The notes: generated by a model from the sequence alone, not told the origin. A DNA stretch of 64,000 bases from Rudanella paleaurantiibacter (GCF_009184635.1 NZ_WELI01000002.1:124001-188000), one strand, 5' to 3'; shown: positions 1-10,364, counted from the stretch's first letter. A program made the numbers and translations.

Positions 1-2818
1 CACCGATCGACTGCGAGGCAATAACCCCTACAGCTTCACCAATGTCGACCATGCGGCCCGTAGCGAGGTTGCGGCCGTAGCACTTACTACAAACGCCCTT
101 CTTCGATTCGCAAGTCAGTACCGAACGGATTTCAACCGTTTCGATGCTCGTCTCGTCGATGGCTGCGGCAATTTCTTCCGTAATCAGATCACCCGAAGCT
201 ACCAGCAACAACGGATTGCCATCGGCATCTTTCTTGAGCGGATCGTATACATCGTGTACCGTAGTCCGGCCCAGAATACGCTCTGACAGCGGCTCTACAA
301 TATCTTCGTTATCTTTCAACGCCGACACTTGCAGGCCCCGCAACGTACCACAGTCGTTTTCGCTAATGATTACGTCCTGAGCTACGTCGTGCAGACGGCG
401 AGTCAGGTAACCGGCATCGGCTGTTTTCAAAGCCGTATCGGCCAGACCTTTCCGGGCACCGTGCGTCGAGATGAAGTACTCCAATACGTCGAGACCCTCT
501 TTGAAGTTCGACAGAATCGGGTTTTCAATGATTTCACCGACTGAGCCTTGCAGGTTTTTCTGAGGCTTCGCCATCAGACCCCGCATACCACCCAGCTGAC
601 GAATCTGCTCGCGTGAACCACGGGCACCTGAGTGCATCATCATGTAGATCGAGTTGAAACCACCCTGATCAGCTTCCAGCTGCTTCATAAGTGTTTCGGT
701 TACCCGCGAGTTTACCCGCGTCCAGATATCAATCACCTGGTTGTAACGCTCGTTCTCCGTGATCAGACCCATCAGGTAGTTATCCCAAACACCCTGTACG
801 CTCTGCTTAGCCTCTTCAATGAGTCCCTGCTTCGCTTCAGGAATCATCACGTCGCTCAAACCGATTGACAGACCACCCCGGAAGGCCATCTGGAAACCGA
901 GTTCCTTAATATCGTCGAGGAAAGCTGCCGTTTTGGCAACGCCCGAGATTTTGAAGATCAGCGCAATGATTTGCTGGAGTTTTTTCTTCGTCAACAGTTC
1001 GTTGATGAAGCCTACCTCTTTTGGTACAAACTGATTGAACAGCAACCGGCCGGCTACCGTCTCAACGATCTTTGTTTCGAGCTCGCCCTGCTCATTCCGT
1101 ACCTCAACCCGGCACTTAATGTTGGCATGCTTCGATACTTTTCCTTCGTTGATGGCGATGATTACCTCTTCGGCACCGTAGAAGGTCATACCTTCACCAA
1201 CAATCGGATACTCGGGGGTTGTTTTACGGCCTTTGGTCACGTAGTACAGACCCAACACCATGTCCTGCGACGGTACCGTGATCGGCGCGCCGTTGGCTGG
1301 GTTGAGAATGTTGTGTGAAGCCAGCATCAACAATGACGCTTCCAGGATTGCCTCCTGGCCCAGCGGCACGTGAACGGCCATCTGGTCACCGTCAAAGTCG
1401 GCGTTGAAGGCCGTTGTCACGAGTGGGTGCAGCTGAATAGCTTTACCCTCGATCAGTTTAGGCTGGAATGCCTGAATACCCAAACGGTGCAGCGTTGGAG
1501 CCCGGTTGAGCAATACAGGGTGACCTTTCAGTACGTTTTCCAGAATGTCCCAGATAACCGGATCTTTGCGATCAACGATTTTCTTGGCCGATTTCACCGT
1601 TTTCACGATGCCCCGCTCGATCAACTTGCGGATGATAAACGGCTTGAACAACTCGGCGGCCATGTCTTTTGGCAGACCGCACTCGTGCATTTTCAGCTCA
1701 GGACCTACCACAATTACCGAACGGCCTGAGTAGTCAACACGCTTACCGAGCAGGTTTTGCCGGAAACGCCCCTGCTTACCTTTCAGCATGTCAGACAGCG
1801 ACTTCAGCGCGCGGTTACCTTCTGAGCGAACAGCGTTGACCTTACGTGAGTTGTCGAACAATGAGTCGACGGCCTCCTGCAACATCCGCTTTTCGTTCCG
1901 AAGAATTACCTCAGGTGCTTTGATCTCGATCAGACGCTTCAAACGGTTGTTCCGAATGATAACCCGACGATACAGGTCATTCAAATCAGACGTAGCGAAA
2001 CGGCCACCATCCAGAGGGACGAGCGGGCGCAGTTCGGGTGGGATTACGGGCACCATCTTGATCACCATCCACTCAGGGCGGTTCTCAATCCGGCCGTTAG
2101 CCTCCCGGAACGCTTCTACTACTTTCAACCGCTTCAGAGCCTCGGCCTTGCGCTGCTGCGACGTATCGGTAGCGGCTGCGTGGCGAAGCTGGTATGACAG
2201 TGAGTCAAGCTCGAGCCGTGACAACAGCATCTCCAACGCTTCGGCCCCCATCTTAGCGATGAATTTGTTCGGGTCTTTGTCGTCGAGGTGCTGATTGGTG
2301 CTCGGTAGCTTGTCGATAATATCGAGGTATTCGTCTTCAGTCAGGAAGTCGAGTTGGTTAATACCATCTTCGGCTTTCACACCCGGCTGAATAACGATGT
2401 ACCGCTCGTAATAAATGATCTGATCGAGTTTCTTGGTAGAAAGTCCGAGCAGATAACCGATTTTGTTTGGAAGGCTCCGGAAATACCAGATATGCGCTAC
2501 AGGCACCACCAGTTCGATGTGGCCCATGCGCTCCCGGCGAACTTTTTTCTCCGTTACCTCAACACCACAACGGTCGCAGATAATGCCTTTGTAGCGAATC
2601 CGCTTGTACTTGCCGCAGTGGCACTCCCAATCTTTCACCGGGCCAAAGATGCGCTCGCAGAAAAGACCACCCATTTCCGGCTTGTACGTCCGGTAGTTGA
2701 TCGTTTCAGGCTGCGTCACCTCGCCGTATGAACTCTCCAGAATCGACTCAGGCGACGCCAGGCTGATCGTCACGCTGGAGAAGTCGCTGTTGAGTTTCTT
2801 GTTCTTTTTGAACGACAT
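1..2818 (-). CDS. rpoC: DNA-directed RNA polymerase subunit beta' (partial, C-terminus beyond window)
   Basis: This is the largest catalytic subunit of RNA polymerase. The frame is open from ATG at 2818 to base 1, giving 939 visible residues, so roughly the last third lies outside the window. The N-terminal zinc site is visible as CHC at residues 66-68 and CDRC at 81-84. The catalytic Mg-binding motif NADFDGD is near residue 471 (around 1388-1406). Near residues 905-925 is a second cysteine cluster ([12 protein letters not shown]), followed by [13 protein letters not shown] at the window edge. It follows rpoB on the same strand after a 117-bp gap that holds a large hairpin (2843-2927), so the two are presumably cotranscribed. 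No internal stop or frameshift was seen. Confidence 0.98.
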   Translation of the reverse strand, partial: MSFKKNKKLNSDFSSVTISLASPESILESSYGEVTQPETINYRTYKPEMGGLFCERIFGPVKDWECHCGKYKRIRYKGIICDRCGVEVTEKKVRRERMGHIELVVPVAHIWYFRSLPNKIGYLLGLSTKKLDQIIYYERYIVIQPGVKAEDGINQLDFLTEDEYLDIIDKLPSTNQHLDDKDPNKFIAKMGAEALEMLLSRLELDSLSYQLRHAAATDTSQQRKAEALKRLKVVEAFREANGRIENRPEWMVIKMVPVIPPELRPLVPLDGGRFATSDLNDLYRRVIIRNNRLKRLIEIKAPEVILRNEKRMLQEAVDSLFDNSRKVNAVRSEGNRALKSLSDMLKGKQGRFRQNLLGKRVDYSGRSVIVVGPELKMHECGLPKDMAAELFKPFIIRKLIERGIVKTVKSAKKIVDRKDPVIWDILENVLKGHPVLLNRAPTLHRLGIQAFQPKLIEGKAIQLHPLVTTAFNADFDGDQMAVHVPLGQEAILEASLLMLASHNILNPANGAPITVPSQDMVLGLYYVTKGRKTTPEYPIVGEGMTFYGAEEVIIAINEGKVSKHANIKCRVEVRNEQGELETKIVETVAGRLLFNQFVPKEVGFINELLTKKKLQQIIALIFKISGVAKTAAFLDDIKELGFQMAFRGGLSIGLSDVMIPEAKQGLIEEAKQSVQGVWDNYLMGLITENERYNQVIDIWTRVNSRVTETLMKQLEADQGGFNSIYMMMHSGARGSREQIRQLGGMRGLMAKPQKNLQGSVGEIIENPILSNFKEGLDVLEYFISTHGARKGLADTALKTADAGYLTRRLHDVAQDVIISENDCGTLRGLQVSALKDNEDIVEPLSERILGRTTVHDVYDPLKKDADGNPLLLVASGDLITEEIAAAIDETSIETVEIRSVLTCESKKGVCSKCYGRNLATGRMVDIGEAVGVIASQSIG

Positions 2819-2842
2819 GAAGTTGGAGATTTAATTAGTGGA

Positions 2843-2927
2843 GTTTACTGTTTTCAGTCTACAGTTTTCAGTTGGCTGACACAGTTACAAGTTTGTGTCA
2901 ACCAACTGAAAACCGAGAACAGTAAAC
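2843..2927. repeat. Long imperfect hairpin between rpoB and rpoC, word CAGTTTTCAGT
   Basis: Arm 2843-2882 pairs with arm 2895-2927 around a loop of about 12 nt. The outer ends (GTTTACTGTT) and the inner ends (TTTCAGTTGG-TGACAC) match almost perfectly. Arm one carries an extra 7 nt, one more copy of the CAGT-like word. The structure starts 8 nt after the rpoB stop codon (2936-2938) and ends about 25 nt before the rpoC ATG. No long T run follows, so it is not a textbook terminator. It may act as an RNA processing or stability element. Function is not known. Confidence 0.75.
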
Positions 2928-2935
2928 TGAAAACT

Positions 2936-5900
2936 TTACTCAAGTGTAATTTCAAGTGCCAGACCACGTAACTCGTGTACAAGTACGTTGAACGACTCAG
3001 GGATATTTGGCTTCGGCAGGTTTTCACCCTTCACAATAGCTTCGTACGCCTTTGCACGGCCAACCACGTCGTCCGACTTCACCGTCAGGATTTCCTGTAG
3101 GATGTTCGATGCCCCGAAGGCCTCCAACGCCCACACTTCCATCTCCCCGAAACGCTGACCACCAAACTGTGCCTTACCACCCAGCGGTTGCTGCGTAATG
3201 AGCGAGTAGGGTCCAATCGAGCGGGCGTGCATCTTATCATCGACCAAGTGACCGAGCTTAAGCATGTAGATGATCCCTACCGTTACTTTCTGGTCAAAGC
3301 GATCGCCGGTCAAACCATTGTACAGATAGGTACGGCCAAATGATGGCAAACCTGCAGCATCAAGCTCGTCAACAACCTGCTGCTCGGTAGCACCGTCGAA
3401 AATCGGCGTTGCATACTTGCGGCCCAGTTTCTGACCCGCCCAGCCTAATACGGTTTCGTAAATCTGACCGAGGTTCATCCGGGAAGGTACACCCAATGGG
3501 TTCAGTACGATATCCACGGGGGTTCCGTCTTCGAGGAACGGCATATCTTCGTCACGAACGATCCGGGCAACAACCCCTTTGTTACCGTGACGACCGGCCA
3601 TCTTATCCCCTACTTTCAGCTTACGCTTCTTGGCAATGTACACCTTCGCCAGTTTCACGATACCAGCCGGCAGTTCGTCACCTACTTCGAGGGTAAACCG
3701 CTCGCGCTTGAAGCGACCCGTTACCTCGTTTCGGCGCGTGTTGTAGTTTTTCACTACCTGCACTGCCAATTGGTTCGTGTGGTGATCGTCTGTCCAGCCT
3801 TCAAGCACCAGATCGCTCAAGAGGTTAACTTCCTCGGGAACCGAGTAGCCACTCTCATCACGATACGGGTTCTTATCAGGGAACAGGTTATCGGTGATAT
3901 TCTTCCGATTGAACTTAACCCCTTTGCTGACGATTTCGTCGCCAAACTTATGCTTCACACCCGCACTAGTTTTGCCATCAAGCAGATCAACCAGTTTGTC
4001 AATCATCCGACTACGCAGCACAGTCAGGTCACGACTAAACTTCTTCATCAGAACCTTAATCTCTTCCTTATGCTTACCGCGGTCTTCCTTCGACGGACGC
4101 GAGAATAGTTTTGTATCAATTACAACCCCTTTCAACGACGGTGGTGCTTTCTTCGAGGCATCTTTTACGTCGCCCGCTTTATCACCAAAGATCGCACGGA
4201 GCAGTTTTTCTTCCGGTGTCGGATCGCTTTCTCCTTTTGGTGTAATCTTACCAATCAGGATATCGCCTTCTTTTACCTCAGTACCTACCCGCACAATACC
4301 GTTCTCATCAAGGTTACGAACGGTTTCTTCGCTCACGTTTGGAATTTCAGAAGTCAGTTCTTCTTCACCCCGCTTCGTATCGCGAACTTCCAGTTCAAAC
4401 TCTTCGATGTGGATAGACGTGAAGATATCTTCGCGTACTACACGCTCCGAAATCACGATAGCATCCTCAAAGTTGTATCCCTGCCAAGGCATGAACGCAA
4501 CTTTCATGTTCCGGCCAAGCGCCAGTTCACCTTGTTGGGTTGCATACCCTTCGCAAAGCACATCACCCTTTGTTACTTTCTGTCCTTTCAGTACAGTCGG
4601 CTTCAGGTTGATGCAGGTATCCTGGTTCGTCCGGCGGAACTTAATCAGGCTGTAAGTTTTCACCTCATCTTCGAACGTCACCAGACGCGAATCGGCATCC
4701 AGTTCGTAACGAACCATGATCTTGGTCGAATCCACAAACTCAACTACACCGTTAGCTTCCGCAATGTAAAGAGCCCGCGAGTCGACAGCGACACGCCCTT
4801 CAAGACCAGTACCCACGATTGGGGCCTCGGGCCGGAGCAGCGGAACCGCCTGACGTTGCATGTTAGAGCCCATCAAGGCCCGGTTAGCATCGTCGTGCTC
4901 CAAGAACGGAATCATCGACGCAGCCACCGATACAATCTGGTTGGGCGCAATATCCATGAAGGTTACGCTCGTTGGCTCGGCCATTGGGAAGTCACCTTCA
5001 AAACGAGCCTTCAACCGATCAACCTGGAAGTTGCCACTGTTGTCGATACCCGCGTTTGCCTGAGCAATGTAGTGCGTATCTTCTTCTTCAGCCGTCAGGT
5101 ACATTACTGGTTTCTCCATCGACACCTTACCGTTTTCAATAACCCGGTATGGAGTTTCGATAAAGCCCATGCTGTTAATCTTCGCGTATACACACAAAGA
5201 CGAAATCAGACCAATGTTTGGACCTTCTGGTGTTTCAATCGTACACAAACGACCATAGTGCGTGTAGTGAACGTCACGCACTTCGAAGCCAGCTCGCTCA
5301 CGCGACAGACCACCAGGCCCCAATGCCGACATACGACGCTTGTGCGTCACCTCGGCCAATGGGTTGGTTTGGTCCATAAACTGCGATAGCTGGTTGGTAC
5401 CGAAGAATGAGTTGATAACCGACGATAAGGTCCGGGCGTTGATCAGATCAACCGGCTTAAAGTCTTCGTTATCCCGTACGTTCATCCGCTCCTTAATAGT
5501 CCGGGCCATACGGGCCAGACCAACACCAAACTGAGCGTACAGCTGCTCCCCAACGGTCCGCACCCGGCGGTTGCTGAGGTGGTCAATATCATCGACTACA
5601 GCTTTCGAGTTGATAAGCCCGATGAGGTACTTCACAATAGATACGATGTCTTCCGTAGTCAACACCTTTGTATCAGAAGCTACCTCAAGACCCAGCTTCT
5701 TGTTGATCCGGTACCGGCCAACATCACCAAGGTCATACCGCTTATCCGAGAAGAACAGGCTCTGGATAATTTCCCGAGCTGTTTGCTCATCCGGAGCATC
5801 GGCATTACGCAACTGCCGGTAGATTTGCTCAACGGCTTCTTTCTCCGAGTTTGAGCTATCCTTCTGCAGTGTGTTGTAAATAATATTGTAGTCAGCCACG

Positions 5901-6820
5901 TTCATGTCTTCCTTGTGCAGGATGACCGATTTCTGGCCTGAGTCCGTAATCACGTCAATGTCATCAACCGAGATAACCGAGTCACGCTCCAGAAGCACCT
6001 CATTCCGGCTGATTGAAACTACTTCACCTGTATCTTCATCAACAAAGTCTTCCGTCCAGGTACGCAGTACCCGAGCAGCCAAACGACGCCCGATCGCCTT
6101 CTTCAGGTTGGCAGGAGTAGCCGGGATTTCTTCAGACAAGCCAAAGAGATCAAGAATGTCTTTATCAGATCCAAAACCAATTGCACGCAACAGCGTTGTT
6201 ACCGGAAATTTCTTCTTCCGGTCGATGTACGCGTACATTACGTTATTCACGTCCGTTGAGAACTCAATCCATGATCCTTTGAACGGGATGATCCGGGCCG
6301 AGTACAGCTTAGTCCCGTTCGTGTGCTTGCTCATTGAGAAGAACACACCAGGCGAACGATGGAGTTGTGAAACAATAACTCGTTCCGCTCCGTTAATGAC
6401 GAACGAGCCCTTTTCGGTCATGTACGGGATATTCCCAAGGAATACCTCCTGCTCGATTGTCTCGAAATCTTCGTTGTCTGGATCGTTATTCGACAACCGC
6501 AACTTTGCTTTCAGCGGTACTGAGTACGTCAGACCCCGATCGATACACTCATCAACGGAATACTTCGGAGGATCAACCGAATAGTCGATAAAGTCCAGCA
6601 CGAAGTTTTCGCGTGAATCCGAAATCGGGAAATTTTCCTGAAACACCTTAAACAGACCTTCCTGCGACCGGTGGTCTGACGGTGTATCAAGTTGGAAAAA
6701 ATCTTTGAATGATTTAATTTGGATATCGAGGAAGTCAGGATATCCGATTACTGGCTGAATCGTCGCAAAGTTTTTGCGCATGCTGGTGTTGTTTGCGTTT
6801 GTAGCCAATGTTAGAGCCAT
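2936..6820 (-). CDS. rpoB: DNA-directed RNA polymerase subunit beta
   Basis: This is the beta subunit of RNA polymerase, 1294 aa, a normal length for Bacteroidota. The rifampicin-pocket region (residues about 480-540) reads [13 protein letters not shown], then [13 protein letters not shown] and [12 protein letters not shown], with the residues expected of an unmutated pocket. The universally conserved [12 protein letters not shown] lies near residue 1075. The C-terminus retains the [19 protein letters not shown] block. The start chosen ([11 protein letters not shown]) is the first ATG after stop codons, and the conserved [14 protein letters not shown] block follows within 40 residues. It lies downstream of rplL across a 228-bp gap with an attenuator-like hairpin and upstream of rpoC. 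Confidence 0.98.
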   Translation of the reverse strand: MALTLATNANNTSMRKNFATIQPVIGYPDFLDIQIKSFKDFFQLDTPSDHRSQEGLFKVFQENFPISDSRENFVLDFIDYSVDPPKYSVDECIDRGLTYSVPLKAKLRLSNNDPDNEDFETIEQEVFLGNIPYMTEKGSFVINGAERVIVSQLHRSPGVFFSMSKHTNGTKLYSARIIPFKGSWIEFSTDVNNVMYAYIDRKKKFPVTTLLRAIGFGSDKDILDLFGLSEEIPATPANLKKAIGRRLAARVLRTWTEDFVDEDTGEVVSISRNEVLLERDSVISVDDIDVITDSGQKSVILHKEDMNVADYNIIYNTLQKDSSNSEKEAVEQIYRQLRNADAPDEQTAREIIQSLFFSDKRYDLGDVGRYRINKKLGLEVASDTKVLTTEDIVSIVKYLIGLINSKAVVDDIDHLSNRRVRTVGEQLYAQFGVGLARMARTIKERMNVRDNEDFKPVDLINARTLSSVINSFFGTNQLSQFMDQTNPLAEVTHKRRMSALGPGGLSRERAGFEVRDVHYTHYGRLCTIETPEGPNIGLISSLCVYAKINSMGFIETPYRVIENGKVSMEKPVMYLTAEEEDTHYIAQANAGIDNSGNFQVDRLKARFEGDFPMAEPTSVTFMDIAPNQIVSVAASMIPFLEHDDANRALMGSNMQRQAVPLLRPEAPIVGTGLEGRVAVDSRALYIAEANGVVEFVDSTKIMVRYELDADSRLVTFEDEVKTYSLIKFRRTNQDTCINLKPTVLKGQKVTKGDVLCEGYATQQGELALGRNMKVAFMPWQGYNFEDAIVISERVVREDIFTSIHIEEFELEVRDTKRGEEELTSEIPNVSEETVRNLDENGIVRVGTEVKEGDILIGKITPKGESDPTPEEKLLRAIFGDKAGDVKDASKKAPPSLKGVVIDTKLFSRPSKEDRGKHKEEIKVLMKKFSRDLTVLRSRMIDKLVDLLDGKTSAGVKHKFGDEIVSKGVKFNRKNITDNLFPDKNPYRDESGYSVPEEVNLLSDLVLEGWTDDHHTNQLAVQVVKNYNTRRNEVTGRFKRERFTLEVGDELPAGIVKLAKVYIAKKRKLKVGDKMAGRHGNKGVVARIVRDEDMPFLEDGTPVDIVLNPLGVPSRMNLGQIYETVLGWAGQKLGRKYATPIFDGATEQQVVDELDAAGLPSFGRTYLYNGLTGDRFDQKVTVGIIYMLKLGHLVDDKMHARSIGPYSLITQQPLGGKAQFGGQRFGEMEVWALEAFGASNILQEILTVKSDDVVGRAKAYEAIVKGENLPKPNIPESFNVLVHELRGLALEITLE

Positions 6821-6988
6821 TACATTTGTGTGGCCGATTGCGCTCTGCCCCTGTTTTAAGAAGGAAAAAAAACGGCCCTAAATGCCCTAAGCGTCACCCG
6901 CTCGAGGGGGCAATAGTGAGGTAACGTTTAGACCAAAAAATTAGTTTAAACAATATCCTCTATATATAGACAAAAGTCTCCAAACAGG
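6821..6988 (-). promoter_or_regulatory. rpoB leader region
   Basis: This non-coding stretch lies between the rplL/rpoB hairpin and the rpoB start. On the minus strand TGCCC at 6908-6912 can pair with GGGCA at 6883-6887 around a GC-rich interior, followed about 10 nt later by a run of eight T (6867-6873 region). That could be a weak transcriptional pause or just a structured leader. A GACTTTTG box at about 6970-6977 resembles the -7 element TAnnTTTG in seven of eight positions but has no matching -33 TTG. No confident promoter is visible. Confidence 0.35.
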
Positions 6989-7011
6989 AAAAGACCTGAC
7001 GGATAGTCAGG
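6989..7011 (-). terminator. Attenuator-like hairpin between rplL and rpoB
   Basis: On the minus strand a 6-bp stem CCTGAC/GTCAGG (7006-7011 with 6995-7000, extendable by GC at the base) has a 5-nt loop and is followed by TCTTTTCC. This is a weak intrinsic terminator about 37 nt after the rplL stop. Genes on both sides belong to the same conserved operon, so partial readthrough is the natural reading. A partial attenuator at this position is known in Escherichia coli, where it lowers rpoBC output relative to ribosomal proteins. That it works this way here is inference. Confidence 0.6.
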
Positions 7012-7048
7012 CCTCCCCTATTTGGAGTTGTATTGAAAAAGCAGTTGC

Positions 7049-7432
7049 TTACTTTACTTCTACTTCAGCACCAGCTTCTTCCAATTGCTTCCGGAGAGCC
7101 TCAGCTTCATCCTTTGCTACACCTTCTTTAACTGGTTTCGGAGCACCGTCAACGAGTTCTTTCGCTTCTTTCAGGCCCAGACCGGTCAAGTCTTTAACCA
7201 GCTTCACAACAGCCAGTTTACCAGCACCTGGGCTCTTCAGGATTACGTCGAAAGACGTTTTCTCGGGCGCAGCCGCAGCAGCTTCGCCACCACCTGCACC
7301 GCCAGCTACCATTACGGGAGCAGCAGCTGCTGGTTCGATACCATACTCGTCCTTCAGGATAGCAGCGAGTTCGTTAACTTCTTTTACCGTCAGGTTTACG
7401 AGCTGCTCAGCGAACGCTTTCAAATCTGCCAT
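7049..7432 (-). CDS. rplL: 50S ribosomal protein L7/L12
   Basis: This is the stalk protein of the large ribosomal subunit, which recruits translational GTPases. It has 127 aa from the chosen start [14 protein letters not shown]. An upstream ATG at 7483 would add 17 residues not found in the family, so I reject it. The order is an N-terminal dimerisation helix, an Ala/Gly-rich hinge (around residues 36-53) and a C-terminal globular domain with KTSFDVIL and [12 protein letters not shown]. It follows rplJ by 69 nt and precedes rpoB. Confidence 0.97.
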   Translation of the reverse strand: MADLKAFAEQLVNLTVKEVNELAAILKDEYGIEPAAAAPVMVAGGAGGGEAAAAAPEKTSFDVILKSPGAGKLAVVKLVKDLTGLGLKEAKELVDGAPKPVKEGVAKDEAEALRKQLEEAGAEVEVK

Positions 7433-7501
7433 TTCAGTATTGTAATTTGATTGTGATACGATTGTTTGGGAAATTACAGGCACCCGCCCGTAATAGATAA
7501 A

Positions 7502-8032
7502 TTAAGCCTCTTCGCGCTCTGACAGCGTTTTGAGGATGCCGGCCAGTTTGCCACCACCGCTTTGAAGGGCAGATACCACATTCTTCGCAGGTGATTGCAA
7601 GAGACCAATAATATCGCCGACCAGCTCTTCTTTGCTCTTCAGCGAAATCAACGTATCCAGCTGATCTGCACCGATGAATAAGCTATAGTCGATCGAAGCG
7701 CCTTTCAACTTCAGCTTGTCGTTCGTTTTACGGAACTCCTTAATGAGTTGTGCCGGTGCCTTCTGGTTTTGGGCGTGAAACATCACACCTGACTGACCAG
7801 CTAATACCGTATCGTTAAACGGCGTATAATCCGTTTCAAGCGTTTCGAGTGCTTTTTTGATAAAAGTGTTTTTTACCACTTTGTACTCGATACCCCGCTC
7901 GAAGCATTTCCGACGAAGATCATTGACTTCAGCAACGCTCATGCCACTGGCCTCCGTGATGTAGAAGAAAGGAATGCTCTGAAACTTCTGAGCTAACTCT
8001 TCTATAATCGCTCCTTTTTCTTCCCGTGTCAT
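7502..8032 (-). CDS. rplJ: 50S ribosomal protein L10
   Basis: This is the base of the ribosomal stalk, which anchors L7/L12 dimers to 23S rRNA. It has 176 aa, the usual length. It begins MTREEKGAIIEELAQKF and contains the conserved YKVVKNTFIKKAL block near residues 50-62 that contacts rRNA. The C-terminal helix (residues about 140-176) is the L12-binding segment. It starts 2 nt after the rplA stop, so translation is likely coupled. L10 commonly autoregulates rplJL by binding its own leader. The space here is too short for a separate leader, so any such site would have to lie within rplA. Confidence 0.97.
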   Translation of the reverse strand: MTREEKGAIIEELAQKFQSIPFFYITEASGMSVAEVNDLRRKCFERGIEYKVVKNTFIKKALETLETDYTPFNDTVLAGQSGVMFHAQNQKAPAQLIKEFRKTNDKLKLKGASIDYSLFIGADQLDTLISLKSKEELVGDIIGLLQSPAKNVVSALQSGGGKLAGILKTLSEREEA

Positions 8033-8034
8033 GA

Positions 8035-8733
8035 TTAGATTCCTGCTACAGTGCCTTTGTCAATGGTTACGCCTGGGCTCATCGTGCTCGATATATTGAT
8101 CGACTTCACGTATGTACCTTTCGCTGATGACGGCTTCAGACGCAACAGCGTAGAGATAATCTCCTGTGCGTTTTCGGCCAACTTCTCGGGGGCAAACGAT
8201 ACCTTACCGATGCTCGTGTGAATAGCACCCTGCTTATCAACTTTGAAGTCGATTTTACCAGCTTTCACCTCCTGAACGGCTTTCCCTACTTCCAGCGTTA
8301 CGGTACCTGACTTTGGGTTCGGCATGAGACCACGAGGACCTAATACCCGGCCCAAACGGCCCACCTTTGCCATGACGTTCGGCATTGTGATAATCACATC
8401 TACGTCCGTCCAGCCTTGCTCAATCTTCTGAATGTAGTCGTCGAGGCCAACATAGTCAGCTCCGGCATCTTTTGCTTCCTGTTCTTTGTCGGGGGTGCAA
8501 AGCACCAGCACACGAACCGTTTTGCCCGTACCATGTGGGAGCGTAGCAACGCCACGAACCATCTGGTCGGCTTTACGCGGATCAACGCCCAACCGAACGT
8601 CAATATCCACAGAAGCGTCGAACTTCGTGTACGAAATCTCCTTCAGAATACTCGCTGCCTGTTCGAGCGAGTATGCCTTAGAAGCATCGTACTTCGACAT
8701 CGCTTCCTTTTGTTTCTTGGTTAACTTTGCCAT
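8035..8733 (-). CDS. rplA: 50S ribosomal protein L1
   Basis: L1 is the mobile L1-stalk protein that helps E-site tRNA release and often represses its own operon. It has 232 aa, typical of the family. The signature block [21 protein letters not shown] is present near residues 120-140. The C-terminal part, with [17 protein letters not shown], completes the two-domain fold. It lies between rplK (30 nt upstream) and rplJ (2 nt downstream). See the rplK leader entry for a possible L1-binding site. Confidence 0.97.
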   Translation of the reverse strand: MAKLTKKQKEAMSKYDASKAYSLEQAASILKEISYTKFDASVDIDVRLGVDPRKADQMVRGVATLPHGTGKTVRVLVLCTPDKEQEAKDAGADYVGLDDYIQKIEQGWTDVDVIITMPNVMAKVGRLGRVLGPRGLMPNPKSGTVTLEVGKAVQEVKAGKIDFKVDKQGAIHTSIGKVSFAPEKLAENAQEIISTLLRLKPSSAKGTYVKSINISSTMSPGVTIDKGTVAGI

Positions 8734-8763
8734 GTCTCGTAAATTGCTTTTGGCAATGATTGC

Positions 8764-9210
8764 TTACTGGTCCTCCCAGGGTGCTTTACCCTGCACCGTA
8801 ATTCCCATGCTGCGTGCAGTACCGGCAATCATCTTCATCGCCGACTCAATTTTGAATGCGTTCAGATCGGGCATCTTCGTTTCCGCGATAGTCCGTACCT
8901 GATCCCATGTTACTGAGCCAACTTTGTTACGATTCGGTTGTGCCGAGCCACCTTTCAGCTTGGCAGCCTCCATCAACATGATCGGTGCAGGTGGGGTTTT
9001 GATTACAAAGTCAAATGACTTGTCTTTGTAATAGGTAATCACCACCGGCAATACCATCCCCATCTTATCCTGCGTCCGGCCGTTAAACTGCTTGCAGAAT
9101 TCCATGATGTTCAAACCCTTGGAACCCAGCGCCGGACCGATCGGTGGAGAAGGGTTAGCCTGGCCGCCCTTAACCTGCAACTTTACGTAGCCACCTACTT
9201 CTTTTGCCAT
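8764..9210 (-). CDS. rplK: 50S ribosomal protein L11
   Basis: L11 forms the GTPase-associated centre with 23S rRNA and is needed for the stringent response. It has 148 aa including the N-terminal [20 protein letters not shown], the proline-rich [16 protein letters not shown] segment and the C-terminal rRNA-binding domain ending GKAPWEDQ. It follows nusG after a 160-nt structured gap and precedes rplA by 30 nt. Confidence 0.97.
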   Translation of the reverse strand: MAKEVGGYVKLQVKGGQANPSPPIGPALGSKGLNIMEFCKQFNGRTQDKMGMVLPVVITYYKDKSFDFVIKTPPAPIMLMEAAKLKGGSAQPNRNKVGSVTWDQVRTIAETKMPDLNAFKIESAMKMIAGTARSMGITVQGKAPWEDQ

Positions 9211-9370
9211 TGTCTTGGTGAATTTATGGCCGCAGTGCAGCCCATCGTGATTGCAAACAACTCAGCCGTACGTCACATTACATTTGAGCAATCTGTCAAT
9301 CGGTACTCTAAGTTTGGCAACGGACTCCGAGTGGGAAGCACGAGTCCTGAATGCCGAGACTTAACCTTAG
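9211..9370 (-). promoter_or_regulatory. Structured nusG-rplK leader, possible L1 autoregulatory site
   Basis: The 160 nt between the nusG stop and the rplK start contain no gene. On the minus strand GGACTC and GAGTCC (around 9321-9346) form a hairpin with an inner GTG/CAC pair. Nearer rplK, TGCA...TGCA (about 9236-9256) encloses a CACGATGGGC loop. In other bacteria L1 binds a leader upstream of rplK that mimics the rRNA L1 stalk. That this leader does so is inference from position and structure only. No TAnnTTTG promoter was seen. Confidence 0.4.
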
Positions 9371-9931
9371 TTAAGCCTCTTTATCAACTTGCGCGTAACT
9401 CAATTCAACAGGTGTGTTCCGACCGAAGATCTTAACGACTACGTTTAGCTTCTTCCGATCATCAAACACCTCTTCTACGGTACCAATAAAGCCGCTAAAT
9501 GGTCCGTCGATTACCTTAACCGACTCCCCTTTCAGGTACCCTACCGTAGGTGCGGCTGCTTCCTGTGTTTCTTCCTCAACCCGTCCTAAGATCCGGTTTA
9601 CCTCTGCCTGACGCAGGGGTACAGGTATCTTTGAGTTTGTACCGGTTTGTGAATTACCCAAAAAGCCTAAAACGCCGGGCATGTTCAGGATCATGTCGAG
9701 AGCCCGGTTGTTAGTCAGATCAGCCGAGATCAGGATGTAGCCAGGAAAAAAAGATTTTTCCCGAACACGCTTCTTACCGTTGCGCATTTCATACACCTTT
9801 TCCGACGGAATCAGCACCTGAGGAATAACCTCGTCTAACTTTTGCCGGATGATCTCATTGTCCAGATAAGACTTAATTTTCTTTTCCTGTCCAGACACTG
9901 CCCGAATAACATACCACTGAATCTCAGCCAT
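9371..9931 (-). CDS. nusG: Transcription termination/antitermination protein NusG
   Basis: NusG is the processivity factor that bridges RNA polymerase to Rho or to the ribosome. The N-terminal NGN domain starts MAEIQWYVIRAVSGQEKK and includes FFPGYILI and NMPGVLGFLG. The C-terminal KOW domain reads GESVKVIDGPFSGFIGTVEEV (residues about 130-150). The start at 9931 gives 186 aa. An in-frame ATG at 9943 would add MTTI and cannot be excluded. It sits between secE and rplK, its conserved place. The gap to secE contains a hairpin of the same odd class as the one after rpoB. Confidence 0.96.
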   Translation of the reverse strand: MAEIQWYVIRAVSGQEKKIKSYLDNEIIRQKLDEVIPQVLIPSEKVYEMRNGKKRVREKSFFPGYILISADLTNNRALDMILNMPGVLGFLGNSQTGTNSKIPVPLRQAEVNRILGRVEEETQEAAAPTVGYLKGESVKVIDGPFSGFIGTVEEVFDDRKKLNVVVKIFGRNTPVELSYAQVDKEA

Positions 9932-9959
9932 GATCGTTGTCATTTATTGCCACCATACA

Positions 9960-10013
9960 GTCATTAGCGTACCGCTTAAGCCTACACTTGAAGCGGAGGT
10001 AACGACTAATGAC
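9960..10013. repeat. Imperfect hairpin between secE and nusG
   Basis: Arm 9960-9977 (GTCATTAGCG-ACCGCTT) pairs with 9991-10013 (AAGCGG...CTAATGAC) with small bulges and a 13-nt loop. It begins 16 nt after the secE stop codon. The second arm contains a repeated CGACTAATGACGAATAACGAC stutter. There is no terminator-like T run, and the flanking genes are an ancient operon, so transcription should pass through. Confidence 0.55.
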
Positions 10014-10029
10014 GAATAACGACGTTCTG

Positions 10030-10221
10030 TTAGAATGATTGATAGAAGGCGTTAAGGCCGTTCTCAAAGATGAAATCAATCAGACCAACCAATAGCGCAA
10101 AAATCAGCGACGCAACAAGTACCAGCGTTGAGCTGGCTTGTAGGTCGCTGAACTTTGGCCAAGTGACGTTGTGCTGAACCTCCTCCCAGGAAGCTTTCAG
10201 AAACGATATAAACTTGTCCAT
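10030..10221 (-). CDS. secE: Protein translocase subunit SecE
   Basis: SecE is the small essential clamp of the SecYEG channel in the inner membrane. It has 63 aa, the short single-span form. It begins MDKFISFLKASWEEVQHNVTWPKFSDL, whose NVTWPKFSDLQASS block is the amphipathic helix typical of SecE. A single transmembrane helix (TLVLVASLIFALLVGLIDFIF) follows. It starts 13 nt downstream of tRNA-Trp, so the tRNA must be processed from the secE mRNA. Confidence 0.95.
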   Translation of the reverse strand: MDKFISFLKASWEEVQHNVTWPKFSDLQASSTLVLVASLIFALLVGLIDFIFENGLNAFYQSF

Positions 10222-10234
10222 CTATGTAGAAGAT

Positions 10235-10308
10235 TGGCACGGGTGGAGAGATTCGAACTCCCATCAACGGTTTTGGAGACCGCTATTCTACCCTTGAACT
10301 ACACCCGT
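10235..10308 (-). tRNA. tRNA-Trp (CCA anticodon)
   Basis: The minus strand folds as a cloverleaf. The acceptor ACGGGTG pairs with CACCCGT, the anticodon stem-loop GCGGT-CTCCAAA-ACCGT has anticodon CCA, and the T-arm is GGGAGTTCGAATCTCTC. The discriminator is G and a 3' CCA is encoded. It sits between tuf and secE, which is conserved in Bacteroidota. Confidence 0.97.
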
Positions 10309-10334
10309 GTATGTTACCCCGTTGAAACGGAGTG

Positions 10335-10364
10335 CAAAACTACAAAAACTTAGTAAAAAAACAA
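10335..10364 (-). promoter_or_regulatory. Promoter for tRNA-Trp-secE-nusG, overlapping the tuf terminator
   Basis: Read on the minus strand, TTG (10362-10364) is followed by 19 nt and then TAGTTTTG (10335-10342). This matches the Bacteroidota housekeeping promoter (-33 TTG, -7 TAnnTTTG). Transcription would start near 10329, about 20 nt before the tRNA. The -33 element lies in the downstream arm and T tract of the tuf terminator hairpin, so one stretch of DNA both ends tuf and starts the next unit. Confidence 0.7.

Noticed and set aside
1370-1729. Plus-strand reading frames opposite rpoC
   Set aside because: The minus-strand rpoC frame is continuous and contains NADFDGD here. The plus-strand frames show only reverse-complement composition.
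4409-5389. 326-codon plus-strand reading frame antisense to rpoB
   Set aside because: It mirrors the codon pattern of rpoB in the opposite frame, has no protein-like motifs and no promoter. Several other long plus-strand frames over rpoB, rpoC and rpsA are shadows of the same kind.
10076-10353. Short reading frames over secE and tRNA-Trp
   Set aside because: They overlap a well-formed tRNA and the conserved secE frame and have no family resemblance.
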